From positions 7,071,730 to 7,135,729 of the forward strand of contig NW_024881324.1 in NCBI RefSeq assembly GCF_018691265.1: a DNA stretch of 64,000 nucleotides, read 5' to 3'. The position numbers and the translations under genes were made by a program. Positions 52,132 through 63,176 of this stretch are shown here, piece by piece. A model generated the notes under the pieces. The model had not been told where the DNA came from, made no database searches, and worked only from the letters and a program-made list of their open reading frames with translations. Each line of letters opens with the position of its first letter. Position 1 is the stretch's first letter. This DNA comes from Tyto alba. Lineage: Eukaryota; Chordata; Aves; Strigiformes; Tytonidae.

Positions 52132-52392
52132 CAAAGCTAATTGCTGTAGAGATTGAATTCAGATCATATGTGCCAGACCTCTCAGCCAAAGGGAATTTAC
52201 TTCTTTTTTCATATATCTTGGTTATCTGCAGCAGGTAGTGAACAGTATCAGTATTCATCTTATCAATATAATTCCTCCCTTTTTCTGCAGGAGGTACTTG
52301 GGATCAAAGCATTGGAGAGCATTTGAAATGTACTCAGCAGGTCCTTGCTTCTCTATTAGTGCTGATACTGATTTTATTTAATTATTTATTTA

Positions 52393-52468
<76 letters not shown>

Positions 52469-52486
52469 CCTATCTATCTATCTATT
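52393..52486. repeat. (CTAT)n tetranucleotide microsatellite
   Basis: About 23 copies of the tetranucleotide ATCT/CTAT, with one lost base near 52430 (tatcatctat) and one substitution near 52468 (ctacctat). It is flanked by decayed TTTA/TTTATT repeats on both sides. The plus-strand open frame of repeating Leu-Ser-Ile-Tyr here comes from the repeat and is not a gene. The long uninterrupted segments suggest it is probably length-polymorphic. Confidence 0.98.
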
Positions 52487-53224
52487 TATTTATGTAAAGC
52501 AGATCCTTATGTGAAGGCACGGGAGAAAGCTATAGCTGTGATCTCGCTGATCATTCTTTCCAAGTGTCACAGCTCCCAGTATGGGGCTATTTGAGTGTAT
52601 CCCAGTGAGAAGTTTCAATTTTTATATGATAATAACATCTGTTTCAGTCTCTTGCCATGGAGAGAAGAGTGCCTTGCTCTCTACTCCACAGTCCTCTGGT
52701 GTGCACATACCCATGCGGATTTCTCTTTCACTCTGGGTGCAGCTTCATGTTCTCCATATCACAGGTTAATCAGTCTCCCTCCGTCATCCCACAACCATTT
52801 GCAACTGAGCTACAGTCATAGGCTTAACTATACTTGAGACCTGCTAGAAGCTTTCCTTAGGAGCCCTAAATGTGTCCCTGATTAGGTTTATAAGGGCATG
52901 GTAGTGGTCATACTGGCTTCAAGCAAAGTTCCACCTATCCCAGTAGACTCTCTCCAGTTGTGTCTGCAGGTGAGTTGTGTAACGAAGGGTGCAGGGATAT
53001 GGGTGTGATACTTCACCACAATATTCCCCCTCTCTGGCTCTGCCTTAGCTGGAAGCATTTCCTGTGGCCTTACTGACCCTCGTTGGATTTATCTTCCAGA
53101 AACTTCCCAAGTTTCCCTGCCAGCTTTTAGTACATGCAGAATCCTTTGGCAAGGAGCTGTATGCGTTTCCTCTCCACAGTGTGAAGAAACACATCTTCAT
53201 GTGTTGGACCTAGCTTTTATTAAC

Positions 53225-53253
53225 TTTTTTTTTTTTTTTTTTTTTTCCCCCCC
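53225..53253 (-). repeat. T22 followed by C7
   Basis: A T22 run directly followed by seven C, then followed by an AG-rich stretch (53266-53300). Confidence 0.95.
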
Positions 53254-54173
53254 ATATTTTTCTAGAGAGAGAATGAGAGAGCGGGAGAGAAAGAGGACAC
53301 CAGCGATTTCCGTCCCTTTCATAGTGCTTGTGACTTTACAGGCCTGTGTTATCCTCCCTCAGTTTGTGGAGTTTTTCTCCCTGGATTCAATTATTCTTAG
53401 TAGCACTTTCCCAATGGAACTATCACCTATTTGTCAAGGTTCTTATCAAAAATGGACAGAAAAAGATTGAAAATGTAGAGAAGTTTAATATACCCAGGAA
53501 TCGGGCATGTCTGAAGTGCTAGTCATCTGTCCTGATGCAAACACTCTTTTTATTCCTCTTTTTCTCCCTGAACCCCTTCCTTTTCTTCAGGAGATCTTGT
53601 TGTGATGCCTTGGATAACTTCCCTGTGTGTAAATTCTGACTGAGGCTTGGGAAGACCATCTTCCCAACTGATGACATAGCCACTATTGTTCTAATTGCTT
53701 TTGTATTCCTAACCCAGAAATGTCTTATCCCTGGCTGTATTTTCATTTCCCACTGAGTCTTTTTAATAGGGGGAGTTCAACTTTGAATCCCTGTCTAGCC
53801 AGATAAAGCAGTGTTATGCAGATAAATTTGAGTTGTAAATAATAATGCACCCCACTTTTTACAGACTTATCCTTTTCTGGGTATATGATTTGGAATGCTG
53901 ATGAAGTAGGCAGGAATACTCTTTGCCTACAGTGTACTCTATACCATTACTTGCAGTGATAATATGATCACTTATATCTTCTTAAACCAAAACCAGAAAC
54001 CACTTATTTAAGTAAATTCTTCTGTGCAGACCTGTGGGGTACCAATTTAATTTCATAGACTCATCCCAAGTCCACTTGGATTCATAAAGCTCCACATACA
54101 GTGTGACCAAATATTCAGTAGTGTACTAGTGCATATTAGTTTGCACTAACATATATATATTAGATATTAAATC

Positions 54174-54197
54174 TTAACAGTAGCCTTAACAGTAGCC
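54174..54197. repeat. two perfect tandem copies of TTAACAGTAGCC
   Basis: The same 12-mer occurs twice head to tail with no mismatch, which points to a recent slippage duplication. Confidence 0.93.
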
Positions 54198-54789
54198 TTT
54201 TTATCAATATATTCTTGTTCTTTGCATTTTACATTTTAAATTACAATTAGTATCAACAGGTGCAGACTAGATTCTGCCTGCAGAAAAATAAAATGCAATT
54301 GGATAGCTATCAGGGAAAAGGAATGCAGATATTGGTACATGGAGCAGCTACCCTGCAGTTGTATGCTGGATTGGCTGTGTCTCTTCTGAGCCATGACAGC
54401 TTGTCCATTATTTGTATCAAGTTCAAAGATGGTTCTATTAGGAAGATGGAGTGCAAGTGCTCCACACAAACCAAAGATGCTTGTTTGCTCTTACAGCTCT
54501 CCTTTCATCTCTGTTACTTAATGATTCTTGGCTTTTCCCTCTTTGCTGTCTTCACTGTCATGTTAATACAGCTAATAGTGAATGCTGTCCTTATTTCAAC
54601 CCCATTTATTTTAGGTCACAGCCACTTCAAGACTCACATTTAGCTCTTTAGTAGAAATGTAGGTGCATTTCAGTAGCTTTGATGTCACTGGCTGGCTGTT
54701 TCATCATTGAGATAACCTTTCCTCTGCTTGCCACTGCTCTAATATATGTGTTTGGCCTGTAGGACATCTGTAAATATGCCTTACTACAC

Positions 54790-54812
54790 TTTTTTTTTTT
54801 TTTTTTTTTTTT
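54790..54812 (-). repeat. T23 homopolymer
   Basis: Twenty-three T followed by ccag. Confidence 0.95.
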
Positions 54813-55110
54813 CCAGTCTGAGATTTGGTACAACTGGTTTTCTGTCACATAGATTCCTTACTCGAGTCCTGCCTACTTTATTGATTTCTGATGGGAGATA
54901 CAGCAGGGAAGTCTAGGCAGAGGGGTTTAAGTAGATCAAGATTATATGGTTCAGAGTAACTAATGTCTCAGTTTGACAGTGCAGTGGAACAAATGACAGA
55001 ACTGTTAACATGAAATTATGGTGTCTGGGGCAACTATATATTTGAGGCTTAATCTAGTGCTATCCCAGAGGCTCTGGAAACTGGAATTTAGAATCTGCTG
55101 CTGTGCTAAT

Positions 55111-55265
55111 ATAGAACCATAGAATGGTTTGGGTTGGAAGGGACCTTATAGATCATTGAGTCCCAACCCCTGTGCCATGGGCAGGGACACCTTCCACTAG
55201 ACCAGGGTGCTCCCAGCCCCGTCCAACCTGGCCCTGAACCCTTCCAGGGAGGGGGCATCAACAAC
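55111..55265 (-). mobile_element. CR1 LINE 3' terminal fragment, about 155 bp
   Basis: Minus-strand CR1 3' end. On the plus strand it begins atagaaccatagaatggttt, then gggttggaagggacctta, gggcagggacaccttccact, cccgtccaacctggccctga and cccttccagggagggggcat, where similarity stops abruptly. This is a severely 5'-truncated insertion of the same style as the 3' end of the copy at 32506. The sharp right edge fits truncated reverse transcription. No obvious long target-site duplication is visible. Confidence 0.93.
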
Positions 55266-58200
55266 CTTTTAGAGTGATACCTGTGTTAAACAGGTGGCTC
55301 AGCTTACAAGTGCCTTGGATTCTGTTGGCTTTGACTGGGAGAGAGGAGGTGGAAATCTTGCAGGGTGAGGTCTCTAGGTAGAGTCATTGGTCTGTTACTT
55401 AAAGTCTTGTCTGGGTTCTGGTGCCACCAGTCCCAGATATTTAAAAGGTCTTAAGTTAATTCTCCAAAAGGTTTATATTGTGAGATGCAGAAAAAGAAAG
55501 CAAATTATGAAGTGGTAAGGGGGTTTTATCTTCTCTTTTAAAGTCTCTTCTGTTTTTTTTTTTTTTTGAGATGAGAATTGGGTCATGATTTTATGTGGTA
55601 TTGTTTTGATTTTTACGCTACTTCTAGTTTTAAAGAGAAGTTTTGCATCTCACATAGCTGGTAACTTTTGGGGACCTGGAACTTTAACCAAAGCACCAAA
55701 TATTGTAGCACTTATGATTGAAATCATCAGAGCTGACAAGACTGGGTTTTCTGATTACCAGTTTATTTTATAGGCATGATCTATTGTAGTAGGTCATCTC
55801 AAATGCTATAAGAAATAAAATTATATTTTTCTTCAGTCTGTTACAAAGTAGTTGAGAGCATGCTGTCAAACAGCTATACCTACTGAACATGTCCAGTCAA
55901 ACCCCAAATGTGTTATACATGTTAATCTGTTTGTACTTGCAGAATGTATATACAGAGTAATGGAGTGTGAGCTCTCTGTGCATATTTGAAGAGAAAAAAA
56001 ATTTGTTTCTTTGCATAAGGAATACTTTTATTTTACAGTGCATCAAAAGTAACCCTAACTAAGCCATATAAAGGCATATCACATCCTTCGACTTTGTGAC
56101 TCACTTATTTCTTGATTATATGCCAAAGACAAATTCCAGTTCCTTGTGTTTTACTTACAATAACATTAGTGTTTAATTCTACAGACTCAATCAAAGCTAC
56201 GGTTAATATAAAGAAAACAAATTCTCTGTTTTATAGCTGCATTAAATACTTTCCCCTAAAATGGTTTAGGGGGGTGTTTTTTTTTATTTATGGATTTTTT
56301 TTTTTTTCACAAAGCTAGAGACTTTGTTTTGGTTTTAGTACTCTGTATTTATAGTTGTGGAATGATCATTTTCTGGTTGATTTCACATTGAGCTCTCTCA
56401 AAACTAGTTGTAATAGTTCCATGCTCTTTAAATCTTTTTCTTTCAGTCACTGCTGTTACAATATATTATACTTTATATTCTTAAGCTATTAACTCTGAGC
56501 TCAGTTAATGATTTGTTGGTGGTTTAAGGGAGAGTATCTGGGTTGTTTGTATTGGTATTAACTTTTATTTTTTTAAGAATGGCAAATAAGATAATTCTAA
56601 TAGTGGAAAAAAATAGCAAGGGGTTTTTTTCATGGGACTTAGATAAGATGGGCCAACAAATAATGTAACGATCTTGACCTATTGTTGGTTTTGTTTTCTA
56701 ACTTCTTTGGCCAAATGCTTGCATGGTGTTTGGTAGATAATGATGATTTGCTTATTCTTGGAGAGATGCAAAGGATAAATGGGATTTATTTTTTTTCTCC
56801 TTGATAGCTTCTCTCCAGTGTTTAAGGAATTTTGCAAGTTACTTGTGGGCTATTTTCACTGATATTTGCATCCAATTCAATTTAAAGATGAAAGACCAGA
56901 GCCTCTAAACATTTCTGCAGGCTGGGAAAGTAGGATCTGTTTCCCAGCAGGGACTGAAATATCTTAAGTCCCTGCTCAGCACGGGAACAACCGAGCAAGC
57001 CAGGCATCCCACTGCAGAAGCAGAGTGCTTTCATGCCCATGGACCCAACAAATAGGAGGAAGAAACATGTCTCCTCTCCATAGCTGAAACCCTAGCCTGG
57101 ACTTTGTATCAGGTTTTGAAGGGGGCTGGTGTTCAGAAGTCACTGCTTTCCTTTGCCCTTCCTTTGCCCAACACATGCACACTGACTTGCAGTAAAAAAG
57201 AGTGGATGGAAGCTATGTTGCCATAGCCTCTCTGGAAGCATGGGCATGATTATACTAGAGTGCCAGTTGGGTTTGATCTGTCCGATGATCTCTGAGCAGA
57301 TGATGGAGAGGGAGTAAAATAAAGCAAGGAGGGGAAGATAGGGAATGGAAAGAGGGCTGCTTCCCCATCCTCATATTGTGCTTGTTCATGAAGCTTCACT
57401 TTGTAAGGAGCAATCTCTTTGCTGTTCTTAGACTCCCAAAATTACATGATCATGTATGATAACATTACACCTGAAATGGTGCAGGACCCAATGTCCTTTA
57501 AGCATCCTCAGTTAATCATTGTATTCTAGGTTGGGACAGTACTGAAATGCTGCCTTGAGGCTCACTGAAATTTGTCGTGACTTGTCTCTGGATAGTGGCA
57601 AGTGCCTCATGGAGTTCCTTTGTTAAATATGGATCTGAATCCACTCTAGTGTCCAATGCCTCATTTACCAGGTGCTATTTAAGTTTCCCTCTGAGCTCCA
57701 CTTTTGCTGCAGGACAAAATGCCATTTATCCGTTCTTGCTCTGGGACTGACTGCTACTTTACTGCCTTAACTAAGGGCTCAACTTCCTTGTTTGTTGTCA
57801 GGGCTCCTGTTTTCTAATGTCTAGTTTCTTTTTTTCTCTTTAGCAAATGTATATGCACAGAGTAGTGTCACAACTTTGGGATGAAAAGAAATTTTGGCTA
57901 GACCAAACTGAGGTCAGAGCTATACTGAGCTGCAGACTTGTGTTTGCTTTCTGCTTGAGGAGTTGGACATGGAGGGTCTTGTTCAGGCTTGTGATAATTG
58001 GCACTTGCTGAATATGTACTTCCATACAGCAAAATAACCCAAGTACCTATATTTATTAAATATTTCTACTTTATTTTACTTACACTGAATAGGTCAGTGT
58101 GTGAAAGTCATATAAGAGCACAGGAGATCACATCAAAGGTTTCATCTGACTCCTTGTTGCCGAGGAAATTATTCTGGGGTGTGTGGTCTGAAGGGCAAAA

Positions 58201-58503
58201 CCCCTGAGTAGTGGCACAAACTGGAGAAGATATTACAGTGGAAGGTCAGAAGAGCACACCACAAAAAGGTGAACACAGAAGGGAGAATGGGCTGTTGAAA
58301 GGTCTGATTTTTGGCTGATGGATTTACAAGCAGGCTGAGCAAATGAGCAAAACCTCATAGAGCAAGAGAAAGAAGTCAGTGTCCTTTACTGCAGCCAATG
58401 TTTTGGCAATCCTCTTTCTCCTCATTATGTTTTTTTCCATCCTCCAGATGGCTACAGAGGTGATGTTCGTGCAGGTCTTCCTTTGAGTCAAAATCTGTCA
58501 ACT

Positions 58504-58504
58504 C

Positions 58505-58535
<31 letters not shown>

Positions 58536-58536
58536 A
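58504..58536 (-). repeat. (TA)n followed by T17
   Basis: About eight TA units run straight into a T17 homopolymer. Confidence 0.95.
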
Positions 58537-59611
58537 ACCCCATAGTGCTGTCATAAAAAAGCCTTTGCAGTTAAATGTTTTGAACTGGGAAACACTTGAG
58601 ATATCTGGCCAAAGTCACCAAAGTTTATAAGTTATTTTCACATTAGATATGTTTAGATGGGGATCTCGTCCATGTTGTGCTCTTCTAGGGATTTATTAAA
58701 CTGCTAAACATAAGTGTGCTCAGGGAGGATTTAATGTCTAGTGCTGTTCTCAAAGCAGAACCACCAAGGGTTTTCTACTCTCATACAAAAATGTTGCTGC
58801 AAGTGATGTTTTGTCAATGGGAGAACATATTACAATGCTGTTTCTTGGAAGCACTGAAACCTACATATTTTATAACTATACTTTCCCCATCTTAGCGGTC
58901 TTGAGTCTTAGCTTCATGTCTTTTTTTAAAAAAATCCTATAGTTATAGCTAGATGATATCTTTCATTTCGCAAAGCATCTCTCACATGACATCTGCCATC
59001 ACTCCAGGGATAAATAGGATAGTGTATGCAGTCTGGTGTATGTGTAGAGGTAAGTACACAGAGTAGGGAAATGGAAAGTGGAGTGGAAGTGGAGCACTTA
59101 ATGCTTCCCTGTCTGAGTATCTTTTTGCAGTCAGGACATCAGTAGAGGTACCAAGGCAAATAGCAAACAACAATAGAAGGGGAGAGAAATCAAAGGGAAA
59201 ATACAATGGAAAATGATTTTTTTGGGGAGTAGGAGTTGCTTTTTGTTGCTCTTGTAGAGTTCTGTTTGTGTGGGTGGATTGGTGAATCACAAAGCCGTTG
59301 TAGGGCATTGAGGGAGAGAGAGTTTTTGCACTATTAGAGGTGAGAAGGTATAAAAGGATGGAAAGAAAGTGAGTATTTGTTGAATACAGAGGCTACAGTT
59401 CATAGGTTGGCAAGAGTAAGACCGTGAAGGGTTTATAAAACAAGGAAGCTGGTTTTGATCTGAATCCCATAATGAAGTGAAAGCCAGTGGAATTGTCCAG
59501 AACTGCCAAATCCAAATATCCAAAGCTCATGAGTTTTCTCTCCCTGTTCTATTATAGTATCTTGAAATTGGGCTAGATGTCTCAAAACTTTCAAAAATAA
59601 GCTTGAGTGAC

Positions 59612-59627
59612 TTTTTTTTTTTTTTTT
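59612..59627 (-). repeat. T16 homopolymer
   Basis: Sixteen T. Confidence 0.95.
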
Positions 59628-59886
59628 CCAAAACTTTATTCTTTCTTTTCATCCAGATTTGTCAAATTTCAGCTTTGTCTGAGACCTTGCAGAGCACCAA
59701 AGCCAGCAAAAATACTTATGCTCACGTAGTCTGTGGTATCTTAATTCAGTCTGGCAGATTCAGCTCAGATATTACACTGACTTTCTAAATATGTCATGTC
59801 ACAAATTACTTGCCAAAAAGTATTACTTTTGTTTCTCTATTCAATTTATACAGAATTTTTCATTCTTCTTGATGAAGGCAGGTATG

Positions 59887-59917
59887 AATATATATATATA
59901 TATATTTATAATATATT
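59887..59917. repeat. (AT)n repeat with degenerate tail
   Basis: About nine AT units, then tttataatatatt. Confidence 0.92.
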
Positions 59918-60547
59918 GAGAAAATCATCTACAGCACTAATTTGTTTGTAGACTATTTTTAATAGTCAGCCTCTGCAGATTTGGAGTTCAGACTATGGAA
60001 GTGTGCAATGGTCTGGAAGTGTCTAAGCTATCATCAGTAATGTTGATCTATTCTTGGTTTATTTTTTTTTTATAATGTTAGTGCAGTCAGCATGCTGACA
60101 GACTATAGATCCCTTCACAGACTGTTCAGGTAATGAATCTTTTTATAAATGAGACTGACATGGTTATAGAGTTCTGTAGTAGGATGTCTGGAGAGGGACA
60201 ATTCAATTGCAAAGCAATTCTGACTTTTCTTAGCAAAGATGTCTATGCAGTGTATCAGACTCTGCAGCAAGTTTTTAACTAGCACATCAGAGTCAACTTG
60301 CTGCTTTAAGTTCTCTGAAACAGTGGTGATAACAGATCGCAATGAGGATAAACCTTTTCCTTTGTGTGTGTAACATCATATAGCATCTGTTGTCCTGAGT
60401 TTCCCATTTTGACGTGTATTTTGATAGAAAGCCTCCCAAAACCCATGTACAAAAACCTGGCTGTAGTTGCATTTCTCAGGGCAAAATGTGAGCCCTATTC
60501 ACTGGTCCTGTGCTGACTACAGGAATGACTACATGAATTCCAAATAT

Positions 60548-60580
60548 ATGTTTGGCACATGTGTGGATTGTGCCAAACAT
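60548..60580. repeat. perfect 12-bp stem-loop with 9-nt loop
   Basis: atgtttggcaca (60548-60559) is the exact reverse complement of tgtgccaaacat (60569-60580), with loop tgtgtggat. The ttggcac/gtgccaa cores resemble NF-I half-sites. I make no functional claim. Confidence 0.92.
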
Positions 60581-61009
60581 TTGATTGTGAAAAGTTAAAA
60601 CCCTTGCTCCATTTAAAAAAGAGAGGATGGGAAAGAAAAAAAAAAAACCTCCATTGTAACTTGAAAACTAAGTAGTTTGCTCTTGGTCTTCTGATTTCAC
60701 TTTGAAATAAATCCTCAGAGCCCAGGCTGTAGGTCTCCTGGTTCAGCAGCAGTTCTATTTCTCAAGTACAGGCTGCTTGCCAGCTTTGCAAGCTAAAGAG
60801 GATTTTGGAACCCAGAAGTCCTGGATCATCTCTGCCAGCTGTGAGATGTCATAGAGCTTTAGGTCCTACTGTAGTGCCAAGAATGGGAACAGAAATATAC
60901 TGATGTGCAGGGCAGGCAGCAAAACTAACTCTGAGTTAATCTGGGGGCTAGAAGCCAGTCTCTGCCTTGTTTTTTTCATTTTTTTTTCACCTTGCTTCAC
61001 AGCAGGGCT

Positions 61010-61145
61010 GGTGAGACTGCCTTGCTCCTGGTACTTCGTTGTGCCCTGCAGGCAGTGTCCTCACTGGTGCGGAGCCTCCTCAGGCTGCCCGGCGCTGCGC
61101 TGTCACCAGCTCCACGGCAGCAAGCCTGCAAGCTCTGAAGTCCCT
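61010..61145. other. short GC-rich patch
   Basis: About 135 GC-rich bases with CpGs clustered at ggtgcggagcc and cccggcgctgcgctg. A plus-strand open frame runs through it without a recognisable domain. No repeat family was recognised. Confidence 0.4.
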
Positions 61146-61419
61146 GATTATGAATGTGATCTGACTGTGAAAACGGTTGCCATAAGGCATTGCTGAGGCC
61201 AGAGGATTTAACAGGATTAAACAAGGGATTGAACTCTTTTGTATAAATAACCAGAATACCCAGAATTATAGTTGTTAATGCTAACAAACATTTTAGGTGG
61301 ATATAAAAAGCTCAAGATTTAGGGTTTAACTTTTAGGGATCATGACAAAAAAAACCCTTCTAAGGGGTGACATATCCCAAATCTTACCTCTAACAGGTTT
61401 TCTTGTTTCCTTTTCTAAG

Positions 61420-61474
61420 TCACTTGGTACATGGCTCAGACCAGAGGCAGGATGTTTGAATAGACGGGTGACAG
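61420..61474 (+). other. weak exon-like interval (not called as a gene)
   Basis: A pyrimidine-rich tract (tcttgtttccttttctaag) is followed by 55 bases ending in CAG|GTAAGA, a strong match to the vertebrate 5' splice-site consensus. One frame is open throughout (starting Ser-Leu-Gly-Thr-Trp). Without a second exon, a known protein match or transcript data this is only a candidate. Pseudo-exons of this quality are common in large introns. Confidence 0.12.
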
Positions 61475-62692
61475 GTAAGATTTTGTGTCAGTGTTTATCT
61501 GTCTCCAGTGGCTTCCTCTACTCTTACTCACCGTGAAGACTAAGAAGTGATTTTGGTACATTTAGTTAATTTGCAAAGCATTATCCAGCATTACTAAGAA
61601 GATGTGCATGTGAGTAAAGTGTACATTGGCATGAGCCCCTTTCGTTAGTTGGACAGCAACAGCGGATGCTCACTGGCTGTACTTGTTGTTCTAGTAATCG
61701 GGCATCTTCATAGAAACATGCCAAAGAGTGGCAGGGAAAAGAAAAATCTCACCTTTCATTAGGTTTGCTTCTGTGGGCTGAAGTTATGACTCAGCTTCCA
61801 GGCATGAAAAACACCCATAGTACCACACCTCCCTGGCAAAGCCAGGTGCATGAGCACTCCAGAGGCTTATTCTTGAGGAAAACACTGGAAAGGCACTTGT
61901 TCTCCATGCCTGAATAACATCCAGTGTTGTTACCTCAGGCCTTTTTCTGTCCAGCCCTGTAAGTGAGTGTCATACAGAACTGTTGCTTTGCTTGCAATAG
62001 CACTGCAGCACATAAAATAAAGGTCAGTAGCTGTGACCTAAAGAGCTTAACAAGAGAATGCACAGATTTTGAAAGCAAATGGGCTTTAGTCAGTGGTGCC
62101 CAGTTCTTACCTCTCTGGGGCAACTGCAAACTTTCCATCATCTTTTTACCTGTTTATGGTGGGAAACTGAACACACCCAGGGAAAGGGAATGCTGGAGAC
62201 CCCCGTGTAGTCTAGAAGTACAGTTGGTAGTAGAGCTGTGCCTGTTATGGCCTGCTGCCCTTAAAAGAAATGAGCAATGTTCTTCAGTATTTCATATGTG
62301 CAGATGGGCTCCAAGTTCTATTTCTTCATCTTTTGTTTGTTTCTGATGATCTTCTGAGCTAGAGTTCTTTGTGGAAGCACTATAGTATCACAAAAACACG
62401 CACTTTATGGGATTGCCAAACAGGTTTTGTGCTTCTAATCAGTTAAAGTAAATATCTGGTTCTTTGAGAGGTGGTTCTACTAGCTCCTGAATTGTGAACG
62501 TGGGCCAAATGTCCTCAAACTAGGTGCAAAAAGACTCATAAAAAGCAGAATTAATGAGATTCTGTAGTCTGAGCAAGGCTCATTGACTTGCCAGATCCTA
62601 CATAACCAATGATTTAAGCAGCATGAATTACAGAGGCACTATCAGTGCAGACTGCAACTTTATTATGCCTGGTATAAGTTGCTGCATTTCTT

Positions 62693-62715
62693 CATCCTTC
62701 ATTTAATGAAGGATG
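62693..62715. repeat. perfect 11-bp palindrome with 1-nt centre
   Basis: catccttcatt, t, aatgaaggatg. The two 11-base arms are exact reverse complements. Confidence 0.93.
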
Positions 62716-63141
62716 CTTTGAGGTTAAAAAGTGCTCTGGAAAGTGCTAAGCAACTGAAATGCTGTAATTCGTGCTAAAACTCTGACTTCAGACAAAGATT
62801 TTTCTGCATAAGGAAGAATGGGTCCAGGCATATTTTTTCTTCCTTTTCTGCTCTTGTGAATGAGAGAGCAAGGATATTGCAATGTTTAATATACATGCAA
62901 GAGTTTTACCTGAATGCAAGAGCAGGGGCATGACTTACACTGCTGCTTGTTCTGCTACAGCACAACTGCAAGTGTCACACTCCTTTCTTTGTCTTTTGTC
63001 CACTGAGATCTGTGATTAGGTGTCCATGACAGTTGCATAGTTAAGCAATACTCAGATAAAAAACTCCAAAGTAAAATCTTCTCTTTATTGTAATTCCTCA
63101 AGGTATCCCCACTCACAGCAAAGGCTTGGGGAACTTTAGCA

Positions 63142-63145
<4 letters not shown>

Positions 63146-63175
<30 letters not shown>
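63146..63175 (-). repeat. T30 homopolymer
   Basis: Thirty T. The poly-lysine minus-strand open frame across it is an artefact of this run. Confidence 0.97.

Positions 63176-63176
<1 letters not shown>

Larger units (their letters stand above)
52500..55105. other. non-coding stretch, no gene seen
   Basis: Unique-looking sequence between the microsatellite and the fifth CR1. A 127-codon plus-strand frame at 54260-54643 has a hydrophobic C-terminal half but no recognisable family, no upstream coding context and T-rich codon use, so it is not called. Confidence 0.6.

Noticed and set aside
51526..52134. Several overlapping open frames on both strands (up to 107 codons)
   Set aside because: Those over 51784-52131 lie in a CR1 3' end and are transposon-derived or chance frames.
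52323..52514. Open frame with repeating Leu-Ser-Ile-Tyr
   Set aside because: Direct translation of the CTAT microsatellite.
54260..54643. 127-codon open frame with a hydrophobic C-terminal half
   Set aside because: No recognised family, no splice or promoter context, and T-rich codon use.
61963..62346. 127-codon plus-strand open frame
   Set aside because: No domain recognised; amino-acid composition is unremarkable and isolated open frames of this length are expected by chance.
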